Origin: Eubacterium barkeri
GTDB lineage: Bacteria; Bacillota; Clostridia; Eubacteriales; Eubacteriaceae
Assembly: GCF_900107125.1 (NCBI RefSeq)
Contig: NZ_FNOU01000003.1
Coordinates: 1 to 64,000 of the forward strand
Length of the DNA: 64,000 bases
Reading direction: 5' to 3'
Shown here in pieces: positions 36,053 to 45,201 of the stretch. The notes under the pieces were generated by a model. That model was given only the letters and a program-made list of their open reading frames with translations, made no database searches and was not told the origin of the DNA. Position numbers and translations under genes: made by a program. Each line of letters starts with the position of its first letter. Positions within the stretch are counted from its first letter, which is position 1.

Positions 36053-39000
36053 CTACTTAACCTCCACTTTATTCCGGCCCAAGACCCCCTGAAGATCTCG
36101 AACCAACTCATCACTGACGGTTACCCACAGGCTTTCATCAGCACCAAAGCGCTTGTTTTCTTCTTTAAAATATAAAACCACCGGTACACTCCCTGGAAAT
36201 CTTCCAAGGATGGGTTTTATTTTTGAAATAAGGGACTTCTGTGTAAAATCACTAAAGCACAATGTCAGCTGCTCCGCTACCTTTTTAATGTTCATCGGTT
36301 TGTAGCCGATTCCGGCTTCCCGAATGGTCATTCCCTGGTCAAGGGGCATCACTTCATCGCAGATGACGGAAACATTCATTTCCTCATTGTAATTAATTTT
36401 CCCACGGATTAAAACCGGTGTATCTGCCTTTAAGAGATGATGGTAGGACTCGTAGGGCCTGGGGAAAACCACAACCTCCATGCGTCCGTACAAATCCTCG
36501 ATGGTGATAAAACCCATAAGTTTACCCGTTTTGGTCATCTGGGATTTAACACTGTCCACCAAACCGCCAATGGTCACGCTGCCGCCATCCCGAATCCCCG
36601 TCTCGCACAGCTCTTCATAGCTGCCCATCATGGAGGTGTTCAGATTTGTTTTACCCAGGAGTATCCCCTCAAATTCCTCTAAGGGATGCCCTGAAACGTA
36701 CAAACCCAACACTTCCTTTTCCTGGGCCAGCTGGATTTCCTTTGGCGCAGGATCAGCCATGGGGAACCGGTCCTCCTTAAAGGCCTCGATGGCCCCTAAA
36801 TCCAACAAGGACACCTGGCCGGACAATCGATCCCGCTTTTCCACCTGGACCTGGGCAATAATCCCCTCAGCCCCCAGAAGCATCCGGGAACGGGGAAATC
36901 CGGTAAAATCAAAGGCTCCCGCCTTAATCAGTCCCTCAATGGTTCGGCGGTTCAACACGCTTAAATCCACCCGGTCACAGAAATCCCGAAACCCCTTAAA
37001 GGGCCCCTCGGCCTGACGAGCGGTCACAATGGATTCCACGGGCTTTGCCCCTAAGCCCTTAATGGCCCCAAGGCCGAAGGCAATTTTACCCTCCACCACA
37101 GAGAATTTGCCAACCCCAACATTGACATCCGGTGGGGCAACGTCGATTCCCATTTTACGGCAGTCCTCAATATATTTGGATACCTTCTTTTCATCATCCA
37201 TGACCGAAGACATTAAAGCCGCCATAAATTCCCTGGGATAATAGCATTTCAGCCAGGCCGTCTGATAAGCGATAACCGCATAAGCCGCCGCATGGGATTT
37301 ATTAAAAGCGTACTTGGCAAAATCTTTCATTTCTGCGTAAATCTGTACAGCCACTGCCTCGGGCACCCCACGGCTAACGGCGCCGGGTATGATGACATGG
37401 CCTGCCTCATCCCTTTCGCCGTGGATAAAGACCTCACCCTCATGGTCCATGACATCCGTTTTTTTCTTAGACATCGCCCGACGGACCAGGTCACTGCGGC
37501 CCATGGAAAAACCAGCCACCTCTCTAAAAATCTGCATGACCTGTTCCTGGTAAACCATACATCCGTAGGTGACATTGAGGATGGGTTCCAGCAGTGGATG
37601 GAGGTACTTCACATGCCCGGGATTCTTTTTATTCTCGATGTACCGTGGAATCTGGTCCATGGGACCCGGTCGGTACAATGAGATTCCAGCAATGATATCT
37701 TCAAAATTTTCCGGAGCCAGTTCCCGCATAAAGGACATCATTCCCCGGCTTTCCAATTGAAAGACACCCAGGGTATCCCCCCGGGAGAGCATCTCATAGA
37801 CCTTAGGGTCATCCATGGACAAATGATCGACATCCACACGTTCTTTCTGGCTGTGCCAGATATTCTCCACAGCATCCCGGATTACCGTCAGGGTTCGCAG
37901 CCCTAGGAAATCCATCTTAATCAGTCCCAGATCCTCCAGCAGACCCATGGGAAACTGGGTGGTGATGGCCTCTCCATTTCGGTACAGGGGGACGTATTCC
38001 GTCAGGGGGGCATCAGAGATAACTACCCCAGCGGCATGGGTGGACGCATGACGGGCAAGCCCTTCCATAGACTTAGCCATTTCCAGCAAATCCCCTACAG
38101 CGCCGTCACTCTTGGCCATTTCTTTCAAAGTCGGATTCTCCGCCATGGCCCCTTCAATGGACACATTCTGACCAACGTGGATGGGAATCTCCTTGGCGAC
38201 CTTATCCACTGCGGCGTAGGGCATCCCCAGGGCCCGGCCCACATCCCGCACAGCCCCCCGGGCCGCCATGGTTCCAAAGGTAATGATCTGGGCAACCCGA
38301 TCCTCCCCGTATTTATGGATGACGTAATCGATGACCTCCTGACGGCGCTCATAACAGAAATCACAATCGATATCCGGCATGGTCACCCGCTCTGGGTTTA
38401 GGAAGCGTTCAAAGAGGAGATTGTACTTAATGGGGTCCAAAGTGGTAATATCCAAGGCGTAGGATACCAAGCTGCCAGCCGCTGACCCTCGCCCTGGTCC
38501 CACCATAATGTCATGATCCTTGGCGTACTTAATAAAATCCCATACCACGAGAAAGTAATTATCAAAACCCATGGTATGAATAATATCCAGCTCATAATCC
38601 AGGCGTTCCTGGATCTCTGGTGTAATCTGTTCATAACGTTCAGTAAGCCCTTGCTCACACAGCATCCGGATATACGCACCAGGGGTCTCGACATCCTGGG
38701 GTAGTTCAAACTCTGGCAAATGGGCAGATTCCAGGTCAAAGGTTACCTCGCAGCGTTCGGCGATGCGGTGACTGTTCTCAATGGCTTCTGGTAAATCCGG
38801 AAATTGTCCGGCCATTTCTTCTGCTGATTTTAAATAAAAGCCATCACCGGGAAAACGCATCCGGTTTTCATCCTCCACATTGGTGGCGGTTTGGATACAT
38901 AGCAGCACATCATGGGCCTTGGCATCAGAACGCCGAACATAATGGGCATCATTGGTAGCGACCAAAGGGATATCATACTTTTGTGAAAACTCTCTTAAGC

Positions 39001-39568
39001 CTTCGTTGGCTTTGGCCTCCTGCTGCATCCGGTGATCCTGGATTTCCAGATAGAAATGATCCTTTCCAAAGATATCCTGGTACAACTCACAGCACTCCGC
39101 CGCTTTCTCGGGCTGATCCTGGATAATGAAACGCGGGATTTCCCCGGCGATGCAGGCTGACAGGCAGATAATACCCTCGTGGTGGGCTCTTAAAATATCG
39201 TGGTCCACCCGGGGCTTATAGTAAAAACCATCCACAAACCCCTTGGAGACAATTTTACATAAATTTTTATAACCCGTATTGTTCTCAGCCAGCAACACCA
39301 GATGATAGGGGTTATTATCGATTCCGCTTTCCTTCTGTGTTAAGCCCCGGGGTGCGACATAAACTTCACAGCCAATAATTGGTTTGATCCCCTGGGCCAG
39401 GCATTCTTTATAGAATTCTACCGCGCCAAAAAGGACCCCATGGTCCGTCAGCGCCAGGCTATCCATTCCCAATTCCACAGCGTAGCCCACTAAATCCTTT
39501 ATCCGTCCAAAGCCGTCAAGCAAGCTATACTCACTATGAACATGCAGGTGGGTAAATGGTCGATCCAT
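36053..39568 (-). CDS. dnaE: DNA polymerase III subunit alpha
   Basis: Replicative or lagging-strand DNA polymerase of the DnaE1/DnaE3 type. 1171 residues: an N-terminal PHP domain (THLHVHSEYSLLDG, LALTDHGVLFGAVEFY), the palm with catalytic aspartates in MPDIDCDFCYERRQEV, the fingers (LYRPGPMDQIPRYI), a tandem helix-hairpin-helix region and a C-terminal OB fold (SVTIGGLVDSVKSQMTKTGKLMGFITIEDLYG). The ATG follows aggagg. A promoter is seen at 39599-39626. It is first in the dnaE-pfkA-pyk run. A PolC, if present, is outside the window. Confidence 0.97.
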   Translation of the reverse strand: MDRPFTHLHVHSEYSLLDGFGRIKDLVGYAVELGMDSLALTDHGVLFGAVEFYKECLAQGIKPIIGCEVYVAPRGLTQKESGIDNNPYHLVLLAENNTGYKNLCKIVSKGFVDGFYYKPRVDHDILRAHHEGIICLSACIAGEIPRFIIQDQPEKAAECCELYQDIFGKDHFYLEIQDHRMQQEAKANEGLREFSQKYDIPLVATNDAHYVRRSDAKAHDVLLCIQTATNVEDENRMRFPGDGFYLKSAEEMAGQFPDLPEAIENSHRIAERCEVTFDLESAHLPEFELPQDVETPGAYIRMLCEQGLTERYEQITPEIQERLDYELDIIHTMGFDNYFLVVWDFIKYAKDHDIMVGPGRGSAAGSLVSYALDITTLDPIKYNLLFERFLNPERVTMPDIDCDFCYERRQEVIDYVIHKYGEDRVAQIITFGTMAARGAVRDVGRALGMPYAAVDKVAKEIPIHVGQNVSIEGAMAENPTLKEMAKSDGAVGDLLEMAKSMEGLARHASTHAAGVVISDAPLTEYVPLYRNGEAITTQFPMGLLEDLGLIKMDFLGLRTLTVIRDAVENIWHSQKERVDVDHLSMDDPKVYEMLSRGDTLGVFQLESRGMMSFMRELAPENFEDIIAGISLYRPGPMDQIPRYIENKKNPGHVKYLHPLLEPILNVTYGCMVYQEQVMQIFREVAGFSMGRSDLVRRAMSKKKTDVMDHEGEVFIHGERDEAGHVIIPGAVSRGVPEAVAVQIYAEMKDFAKYAFNKSHAAAYAVIAYQTAWLKCYYPREFMAALMSSVMDDEKKVSKYIEDCRKMGIDVAPPDVNVGVGKFSVVEGKIAFGLGAIKGLGAKPVESIVTARQAEGPFKGFRDFCDRVDLSVLNRRTIEGLIKAGAFDFTGFPRSRMLLGAEGIIAQVQVEKRDRLSGQVSLLDLGAIEAFKEDRFPMADPAPKEIQLAQEKEVLGLYVSGHPLEEFEGILLGKTNLNTSMMGSYEELCETGIRDGGSVTIGGLVDSVKSQMTKTGKLMGFITIEDLYGRMEVVVFPRPYESYHHLLKADTPVLIRGKINYNEEMNVSVICDEVMPLDQGMTIREAGIGYKPMNIKKVAEQLTLCFSDFTQKSLISKIKPILGRFPGSVPVVLYFKEENKRFGADESLWVTVSDELVRDLQGVLGRNKVEVK

Positions 39569-39598
39569 GGTTTCCTCCTATCACAAAATTTTACCTTC

Positions 39599-39626
39599 AT
39601 TATAACATAATTTTCCACTTTTGCAA
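39599..39626 (-). promoter_or_regulatory. Sigma-A promoter of dnaE-pfkA-pyk
   Basis: TTGCAA (39621-39626) and TATAAT (39599-39604) on the minus strand are 16 bases apart, 31 bases upstream of the dnaE ATG. Confidence 0.75.
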
Positions 39627-39629
39627 GTA

Positions 39630-39648
39630 CTTGTCCCACCAGGACAAG
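39630..39648. promoter_or_regulatory. Palindrome abutting the dnaE promoter
   Basis: CTTGTCC (39630-39636) and GGACAAG (39642-39648), spaced by 5 bases, lie just upstream of the dnaE -35 box, a typical activator position. The binding protein is unknown. Confidence 0.4.
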
Positions 39649-39784
39649 ACCGATCCCTATTTTTTACACTAACTTTACAGCATTGTAACTTTATACATTC
39701 TATCTTAATTCCTTCCCGTCTGGCTTTCATAAAAATCACTTTAAATCACAATCCCATTGTAACAAACATCCAATCAACATACTA

Positions 39785-39813
39785 TTGACATCGTATTCTT
39801 AAGGAACTATAAT
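39785..39813 (+). promoter_or_regulatory. Perfect consensus sigma-A promoter with no downstream gene
   Basis: TTGACA (39785-39790) and TATAAT (39808-39813) are exactly 17 bases apart on the plus strand. Transcription from about 39820 would meet the terminator at 39850-39888 before any coding sequence. Confidence 0.85.
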
Positions 39814-39819
39814 AATTGT

Positions 39820-39888
39820 AGATTCTATTGGCTAAAATAGGGCGAAAATAAAAAAGGTGCGACCTTCTTCAGCGGTCACACCTTTTTT
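39820..39888 (+). ncRNA. Candidate short regulatory RNA of about 70 nt
   Basis: The only product of the consensus promoter at 39785-39813 would be a transcript of about 69 bases. It has a small 5' hairpin (CTATT/AATAG) and ends in the terminator AAAAAAGGTG-C-GACC / GGTC-A-CACCTTTTTT. It runs antisense to nothing: the tetR gene begins to be opposed only beyond the terminator. No family is recognised. Confidence 0.55.
39850..39888. terminator. Bidirectional terminator between the sRNA and tetR
   Basis: The GGTG-C-GACC and GGTC-A-CACC arms are flanked by six A and six T, so it works for tetR on the minus strand (14 bases after its stop) and for the short plus-strand transcript. Confidence 0.9.
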
Positions 39889-39901
39889 ATTTTATACGAA
39901 C

Positions 39902-40480
39902 TTATGCGTTGAGCACATTAACCCCCTTAAGAATCATCTCAACGGCCAGTTCAGCCACAGCTTCAGGAGGTTCTTCGGATCCATTTTCCATCCAACGTTG
40001 GAAAAGGCCCAGGCAGCCCGACACCACAAAAGCATAGTAATATTCGAAATGAGGGGTCTTGGCGTCCTGATAAGCATGCATCCAATCGTGGATACATCGT
40101 TCCTTGACAAGGGCCTTTACCTTTTCCACAAAGACCGGGTCACCATTGGGCCCCATGAGGGCCACCGTTAAATCGGAGTTGTCCTTTAAAAAGGTAAAAA
40201 TTTTAGTGAGCAGGGGCATTGCGTTGGTCTCATCCGCTTCTTCCTCAGTTTCTGCCAGAATTTGGTTAAACTGAGCAAAGAGCTCATCCTCGATCTGATA
40301 CAGCATGTCATAAATGTCCCGGTAATGCTGATAAAAGGTCCCCCGGTTAATATCAATCAAATCAGCGATTTCCCGGACCTTTATTTCCTGGATAGGCTTT
40401 TCTTTTAATAATTCCGTTAACGCCTGCCGTAACTGGCGCTTTGTCTTTCGAACCCGACGGTCTTCCTTTTTTTCTTCCAT
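39902..40480 (-). CDS. TetR family transcriptional regulator
   Basis: A 192-residue regulator. The N-terminal helix-turn-helix (TKRQLRQALTELLKEKPIQEIKVREIADLIDINRGTFYQHYRDIYDML) is typical of TetR proteins. A variable ligand-binding domain follows, of the TetR_C_8-like type. The ATG at 40480 follows gaggag by 6 bases; the frame extends 7 codons more. It diverges from the MMPL export operon across a shared control region, so it most likely represses that operon and itself. The ligand is unknown. Confidence 0.92.
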   Translation of the reverse strand: MEEKKEDRRVRKTKRQLRQALTELLKEKPIQEIKVREIADLIDINRGTFYQHYRDIYDMLYQIEDELFAQFNQILAETEEEADETNAMPLLTKIFTFLKDNSDLTVALMGPNGDPVFVEKVKALVKERCIHDWMHAYQDAKTPHFEYYYAFVVSGCLGLFQRWMENGSEEPPEAVAELAVEMILKGVNVLNA

Positions 40481-40579
40481 GAATAACTCCTCACCCAACA
40501 ATTTTCTTTTTTTTGTTCAATATTCCACATTTAACAATCTCACCGTTTATTAACGGACATATCTATAATAAACTGTATA

Positions 40580-40661
40580 TTGTATTTTTAACTAAAATCA
40601 GTATAATTGAATTCAGTTAAATAGTCAACACTTGTATGGTTATTTCATAGTTGACACTTAA
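40580..40661. promoter_or_regulatory. Overlapping divergent promoters and repeats of the tetR/MMPL control region
   Basis: Plus: TTGTAT (40580-40585), 16 bases, TATAAT (40602-40607). Minus: TTGACT (40623-40628), 17 bases, TATACT (40600-40605). The two -10 boxes overlap face to face. Near-identical 13-bp repeats (ATAGTCAACACTT at 40621 and ATAGTTGACACTT at 40648) contain an inverted GTCAAC/GTTGAC pair 20 bases apart, overlapping the tetR -35. This is a likely TetR operator. Confidence 0.6.
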
Positions 40662-40687
40662 ATCTCACTTTAGAAAGGACGTAAAGA

Positions 40688-42787
40688 ATGATCGAATTTG
40701 GTCGAAAAATCGTAAAGCTCCGGATTCCTATCCTCATCATTGGCATTCTACTACTTATCCCCTCTGCCTTTGGATATTTTAACACTCGGATTAATTACGA
40801 TATCTTAAGTTATCTTCCGGATGATATCGAGACGATTCAGGGACAGAATATCTTAAAGGAACAATTTGGCAAGGGGGCCTTCTCCCTTGTTATTTTAGAA
40901 GGAATGGAGGATAAGGATGTCGCCACCCTGGAGGAACAGTTTAAAGGCATCGATCATGTTGAATCCGTCATCTGGTATGATAGTGTGGCCGATTTATCCA
41001 TGCCGAAAGAAATGCTCCCCCAAGAGGTCTACGATGCCTTTAATAAGGGGGATTCTACCATGATGGCGGTCTTTTTTGATACCGGCACCTCCGAGGATGA
41101 AACCATGGCTGCCATCACCCAAATGCGCAGTGTGGCCGGAAAACAATGCTTCATCTCCGGTATGTCCGTCATGGTAACAGATTTAAAAGCCCTGTGCGAA
41201 GCCGAAGAGCCCATCTATGTGGCCATTGCCGTCGTTCTCTCCTGTGCGGTCATGATGCTGTTCATGGACTCCTGGGTCATTCCCCTGATCTTCCTCTTCA
41301 GCATTGGCATGGCCATCATCTGGAACCTGGGGAGCAACATCTTCCTGGGGGAAATCTCCTTTATCACCAAAGCCTTGGCCGCTGTACTCCAACTGGCCGT
41401 CACCATGGACTATTCCATCTTCCTCTGGCACAGCTACGAAGAGCAGCGTGAAAAGTATACCGATAAAAACGAGGCAATGGCCCATGCCATCGCCATGACC
41501 ATCACCTCTGTCATTGGCAGCTCCATCACAACGGTAGCTGGTTTTATTGCCCTATGCTTTATGACCTTTACCCTGGGCTTAGATTTGGGGATTGTCATGG
41601 CCAAGGGGGTGCTTCTCGGTGTGGTGGGATGTATCACCACCCTGCCAGCCCTTATCCTGGTTTTCGATAAGCCCATTAATAAAACACGACACCGTAATCT
41701 GCTGCCGGATATGAACAAGCTCTCCCATTTCATCACCGGGCATTATCGGCTATTTATCGTTCTATTTCTGGTACTGCTTTTCCCCGCCATTTATGGCTAC
41801 AACCATACTCAAACCTACTACGATTTGGGATCAACCCTTCCCAAGGAGTTAGGCTATTGTGTGGCCCGGGATAAATTAACGGAAACCTTTGATACCGGCT
41901 CCACCCATATGATTCTGGCGGATAAAAACCTTCCGGGAAAAGATACAAAAAATATGATGGATGAGATTAAAAAGGTGGATGGAGTGTCCTCGGTTTTAGG
42001 AGCAGATTCCCTGCTGGGGCCCGCCATTCCTTCCTCAATGATTCCCGATGACGTGAAGGAGCTCCTGGAAAGTGACGAGTATAAGCTCATTGTGATTATG
42101 TCTGAGTACACCACGGCCACGGACGAGGTCAATGCCCAGGTGGATTCCATTAACACCATCATGAAAGGCTATGACAGCAAGGCCCTTCTCATCGGGGAGG
42201 CCCCTTGTACTAAAGACCTGATCACCATCACCAACCACGACTTCCAGGTGGTCAGCGCCGTATCCATCGTCGCCATCTTCCTGATCATCGCCTTTGTACT
42301 GAAGTCCATCTCCCTTCCGGTCATTTTGGTCAGTGTCATCGAGTTTGCCATCTTTATCAACCTGGGGCTTCCCTATTACACTGGTGTGACCCTGCCCTTC
42401 ATCGCCCCCATTTGTATCAGTACCATCCAACTGGGTGCCACTGTGGACTATGCCATTCTGATGACCACCCGCTATAAGTTGGAGCGCGCAAACGGGGAAG
42501 ATAAACGGACCGCCATTGAGAATGCCCTTAATTATGCCATTCCATCGGTCATCGTCAGTGCCCTGGGTCTCTTTGCTGCGACCTTTGGTGTCGGGCTCTA
42601 TTCCGATATCGATATTATCGGTTCACTCTGCAGCCTAATGGCACGGGGGGCACTGATCAGCCTATTCTGTGTCGTCTTTATCCTACCATCACTGTTTATG
42701 GTATTCGACAAAGTGATCTGTAAAACCTCAAAAGGATTCTTAAGAAAGAAGGAAACGATCCATGAAGCAAATCTCATCAATGAATAA
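40688..42787 (+). CDS. MMPL/RND family transporter
   Basis: A 699-residue membrane protein with two homologous halves, each with one N-terminal transmembrane segment, an external domain and a cluster of five more segments (about 12 in total). This is the layout of MMPL (RND superfamily) exporters. AVTMDYSIFLWHSYEEQ in the first half and GATVDYAILMTTRYK in the second carry the membrane-embedded Asp-Tyr pair used for proton coupling. The ATG follows gaaagga. It overlaps the next gene by 26 bases. Relatives export lipids, fatty acids or drugs; the substrate here is unknown. Confidence 0.93.
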   Translation: MIEFGRKIVKLRIPILIIGILLLIPSAFGYFNTRINYDILSYLPDDIETIQGQNILKEQFGKGAFSLVILEGMEDKDVATLEEQFKGIDHVESVIWYDSVADLSMPKEMLPQEVYDAFNKGDSTMMAVFFDTGTSEDETMAAITQMRSVAGKQCFISGMSVMVTDLKALCEAEEPIYVAIAVVLSCAVMMLFMDSWVIPLIFLFSIGMAIIWNLGSNIFLGEISFITKALAAVLQLAVTMDYSIFLWHSYEEQREKYTDKNEAMAHAIAMTITSVIGSSITTVAGFIALCFMTFTLGLDLGIVMAKGVLLGVVGCITTLPALILVFDKPINKTRHRNLLPDMNKLSHFITGHYRLFIVLFLVLLFPAIYGYNHTQTYYDLGSTLPKELGYCVARDKLTETFDTGSTHMILADKNLPGKDTKNMMDEIKKVDGVSSVLGADSLLGPAIPSSMIPDDVKELLESDEYKLIVIMSEYTTATDEVNAQVDSINTIMKGYDSKALLIGEAPCTKDLITITNHDFQVVSAVSIVAIFLIIAFVLKSISLPVILVSVIEFAIFINLGLPYYTGVTLPFIAPICISTIQLGATVDYAILMTTRYKLERANGEDKRTAIENALNYAIPSVIVSALGLFAATFGVGLYSDIDIIGSLCSLMARGALISLFCVVFILPSLFMVFDKVICKTSKGFLRKKETIHEANLINE

Positions 42788-44807
42788 GGGCGTCAAGCAC
42801 ATCCTTGCCATCGTTCTTGTGGCAGTCCTCATCGCTTCCGCCTCGGCCTATGCGGTTCTGGCTGCCAAAAGCAACACAACCATTGCGGCCAATGACACCA
42901 GCGATACTGAAAAACTAACCCAAGCTGCAGAAAAAGCAACGGGCAGCACCACCATGCCCTCCGCAGACGGACAGATTTCCAAGGAAGAAACCGTCTATGT
43001 CAAAACCGATGCCAACGGGAAGGTGACGTCCACCACTGTCAGCGATTGGCTGAAAAATGCCGGTACTCAAACCCAAATCGCCGACACGTCTACCCTAAGG
43101 GATATTAAAAACGTTAAAGGTGACGAAACCTTTACCCAAAACGCCGATGGCAGTCTGTTGTGGAATACGGCTGGAGCGGATATCTATTACCAGGGGACCA
43201 CCACCCAGGCCCTGCCAGTCAACATCTCTACGGTATACACCCTCAATGGCCAAAGCATGAATCCCCAGGATATGGTTGGTAAAAGCGGCCAGGTGGAAAT
43301 CACCATGCACTTCACCAATACCGCCACAGTAAACGGCACCACCGTCCCCTTTACTGTGGCCAGTGCCATGATGCTCCCCAACGATACCTTCACCAATGTC
43401 ACCGTGGATAAAGGGGCTGTCCTTTCCGATGGTAATAATGCGATCGTCGTCGGCCTGGCCTTCCCTGGCTTAAATGATAGCCTTGGCCTTTCTGGCAACA
43501 CCTTGGATCTCACCATTCGTGACAGCATTACCGTTACGGCCACTGCCACGAATTTTGAGCTTGGCCCCACGATCACCAGTATGACCTCCAATGTACTCGA
43601 GGATGTCGGCCTAAATCAGGTCAATAGCTTTGGTGATTTAGACACCGCCATCACCAAGCTAACCACCGCAACGGATCAGCTCGTTGCCGGTACCATATCC
43701 GCCAAGGACGGGGCCAATACCCTGGCTAATGGAACAAGCGCTGCGGTCACTGGTATTAATACCCTATCTGATGGGCTGACGACCTATACCAATGGAGTGG
43801 CCACCGTTGCCGGGGGAACCACAAAACTTCAAAACGGACTGGGCACCCTCTCCGCCGGAGCCAATCGCTTAAATGCCGGCCTAGCCACCGCCAAAGCGGG
43901 CAGCGAACAGCTGGTTGCTGGATACAAGGGCAGTGATACCCAAAAGGGCGCTGCCCAAGGGGCACAGGAGTTAGCCGCCGGGGCTGGGCAGGTGCGTCAA
44001 GGGGTTGATGCTGCTGCTAACCAGCTTTCCGGCATGTATGATACCCTTGGAACCCAGGCCTCGGATTATCATACTAAGGGCGAAGCTGCTTCCACCTACC
44101 AAAGCCAGCTTACTGCCCTGCTAACCAGCAAAGCCGGACAGCCCTTGACCACTGAAGATATCCAACAGATCAGCCAGCTCACTGCCGCCATCGCACAATG
44201 CAGTGGTGCGACCGGTGCCGGCGATGCCCTGGAAGCCGTACAAAAACAAATGGATGACAATAATACCCAACAGCAGCTAGCCACACTCCAAGCCGGAGCC
44301 AGCCGAGTTGCCGAGGGTGCCGCTGGCCTCAACGCCGGTATCAACGGCTATGAGGCCGCTGACGGACATCACACCGGCCTTTACGAAGGCACCGTCGCCC
44401 TGGATACTGGCCTAACCGATGCCACCCAAGGCAGCACCACACTGGCAGAAGGGGCCAATACCGCCACCAACAGTGCCGCCCAACTGGCCGATGGTGCCAA
44501 CACCCTGGCCTCCAAAAACAGTGAATTGACCGGAGGTATGGCCCAGCTCCAATCCGGCGGAGCACAGCTGAATGCCGGTGCCAATGCCCTGGCCACCGGG
44601 CTCACCACCCTCAACAGCGGGATGACCGAATTCAAAACCACGGGGATTGATAAAATCGCCAACCTCTACAACAATGACCTCAAAGGCCTTAAGGACCGCA
44701 TCACCAAAATCACCGATGCCGGCAAAGCCTACAATAGCTTCTCCGGGATTTCCAGTGGAATGAGCGGGAGCGTGAAGTTTGTGGTGGAGAGTGGGGAGAT
44801 TAAATAA
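42762..44807 (+). CDS. Secreted heptad-repeat protein partnered with the MMPL transporter (YhgE/Pip-like)
   Basis: A 681-residue exported protein. A signal or anchor segment (HILAIVLVAVLIASASAYAVLAA) is followed by a beta-rich domain to about residue 290. A long helical region then repeats the X-X-X-Leu-X-X-Gly heptad (ANRLNAGLATAKAG, LADGANTLA, LNAGANALATGLTTLNSG). Many such proteins are encoded next to MMPL transporters and may extend them across the wall. Unlike YhgE there is no C-terminal multi-pass domain. It overlaps the transporter gene; its own aagaagg lies 9 bases before the ATG at 42762. A terminator follows. Confidence 0.88.
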   Translation: MKQISSMNKGVKHILAIVLVAVLIASASAYAVLAAKSNTTIAANDTSDTEKLTQAAEKATGSTTMPSADGQISKEETVYVKTDANGKVTSTTVSDWLKNAGTQTQIADTSTLRDIKNVKGDETFTQNADGSLLWNTAGADIYYQGTTTQALPVNISTVYTLNGQSMNPQDMVGKSGQVEITMHFTNTATVNGTTVPFTVASAMMLPNDTFTNVTVDKGAVLSDGNNAIVVGLAFPGLNDSLGLSGNTLDLTIRDSITVTATATNFELGPTITSMTSNVLEDVGLNQVNSFGDLDTAITKLTTATDQLVAGTISAKDGANTLANGTSAAVTGINTLSDGLTTYTNGVATVAGGTTKLQNGLGTLSAGANRLNAGLATAKAGSEQLVAGYKGSDTQKGAAQGAQELAAGAGQVRQGVDAAANQLSGMYDTLGTQASDYHTKGEAASTYQSQLTALLTSKAGQPLTTEDIQQISQLTAAIAQCSGATGAGDALEAVQKQMDDNNTQQQLATLQAGASRVAEGAAGLNAGINGYEAADGHHTGLYEGTVALDTGLTDATQGSTTLAEGANTATNSAAQLADGANTLASKNSELTGGMAQLQSGGAQLNAGANALATGLTTLNSGMTEFKTTGIDKIANLYNNDLKGLKDRITKITDAGKAYNSFSGISSGMSGSVKFVVESGEIK

Positions 44808-44820
44808 GGGATTGTAAGAG

Positions 44821-44856
44821 AAAAGACCCAGGCTATGGATGGCTTGAGTCTTTTTT
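44821..44856 (+). terminator. Intrinsic terminator of the MMPL operon
   Basis: Imperfect arms AAAAGACCCAGGC and GGCTTGAGTCTTTTTT end in a T run, starting 13 bases after the stop codon. Confidence 0.8.
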
Positions 44857-44872
44857 CTATACCTTTGATTTT

Positions 44873-44916
44873 GCTGTAAGTTTGCTGTTGAATTTTACAG
44901 CAGATTGGGATATACT
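44873..44916 (+). promoter_or_regulatory. Promoter and operator of the toxin-antitoxin operon
   Basis: TTGAAT (44888-44893) and TATACT (44911-44916) are 17 bases apart. GCTGTAA (44873-44879) and TTACAGC (44895-44901) form a palindrome over the -35, and TTGCTGT also recurs at 44882-44888. Repeated half-sites like these usually bind the antitoxin in autoregulation. Confidence 0.65.
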
Positions 44917-44940
44917 ATGGATAAAAGGAGGCTGATGAAT

Positions 44941-45201
44941 ATGCCGAATATCAAACCCATCTCAGATCTGCGAAACTACAGCGAGGTATTACGCGACGTA
45001 ACCGCAGGCGCTCCAGTTTTTCTGACGAAAAACGGGCGTGGCAGATACGCGATCGTGGATATACAGGACTATGAGAAAACCCAATCGACGATCCGTCTTT
45101 TGAACGAACTTGCCAAGGGTCGGAAATCCGGGGAACAGGAAGGTTGGCTTGAACCCGAGGACATGAGGGCACATTTTCGCGCAAGAGCGAATGAAGCATA
45201 A
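44941..45201 (+). CDS. Phd/YefM-type antitoxin
   Basis: An 86-residue protein beginning MPNIKPISDLRNYSEVLRDV, the typical Phd/YefM DNA-binding N-terminus (ISDLRNY, then GAPVFLTKNGRGRYAIVD). A basic and acidic C-terminal tail would wrap the toxin. AAAGGAGG lies 9 bases before this ATG and 3 before an in-frame ATG at 44935, so the later one is preferred. Its stop overlaps the toxin start by 11 bases. It neutralises the toxin and represses the operon (family knowledge). Confidence 0.92.
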   Translation: MPNIKPISDLRNYSEVLRDVTAGAPVFLTKNGRGRYAIVDIQDYEKTQSTIRLLNELAKGRKSGEQEGWLEPEDMRAHFRARANEA

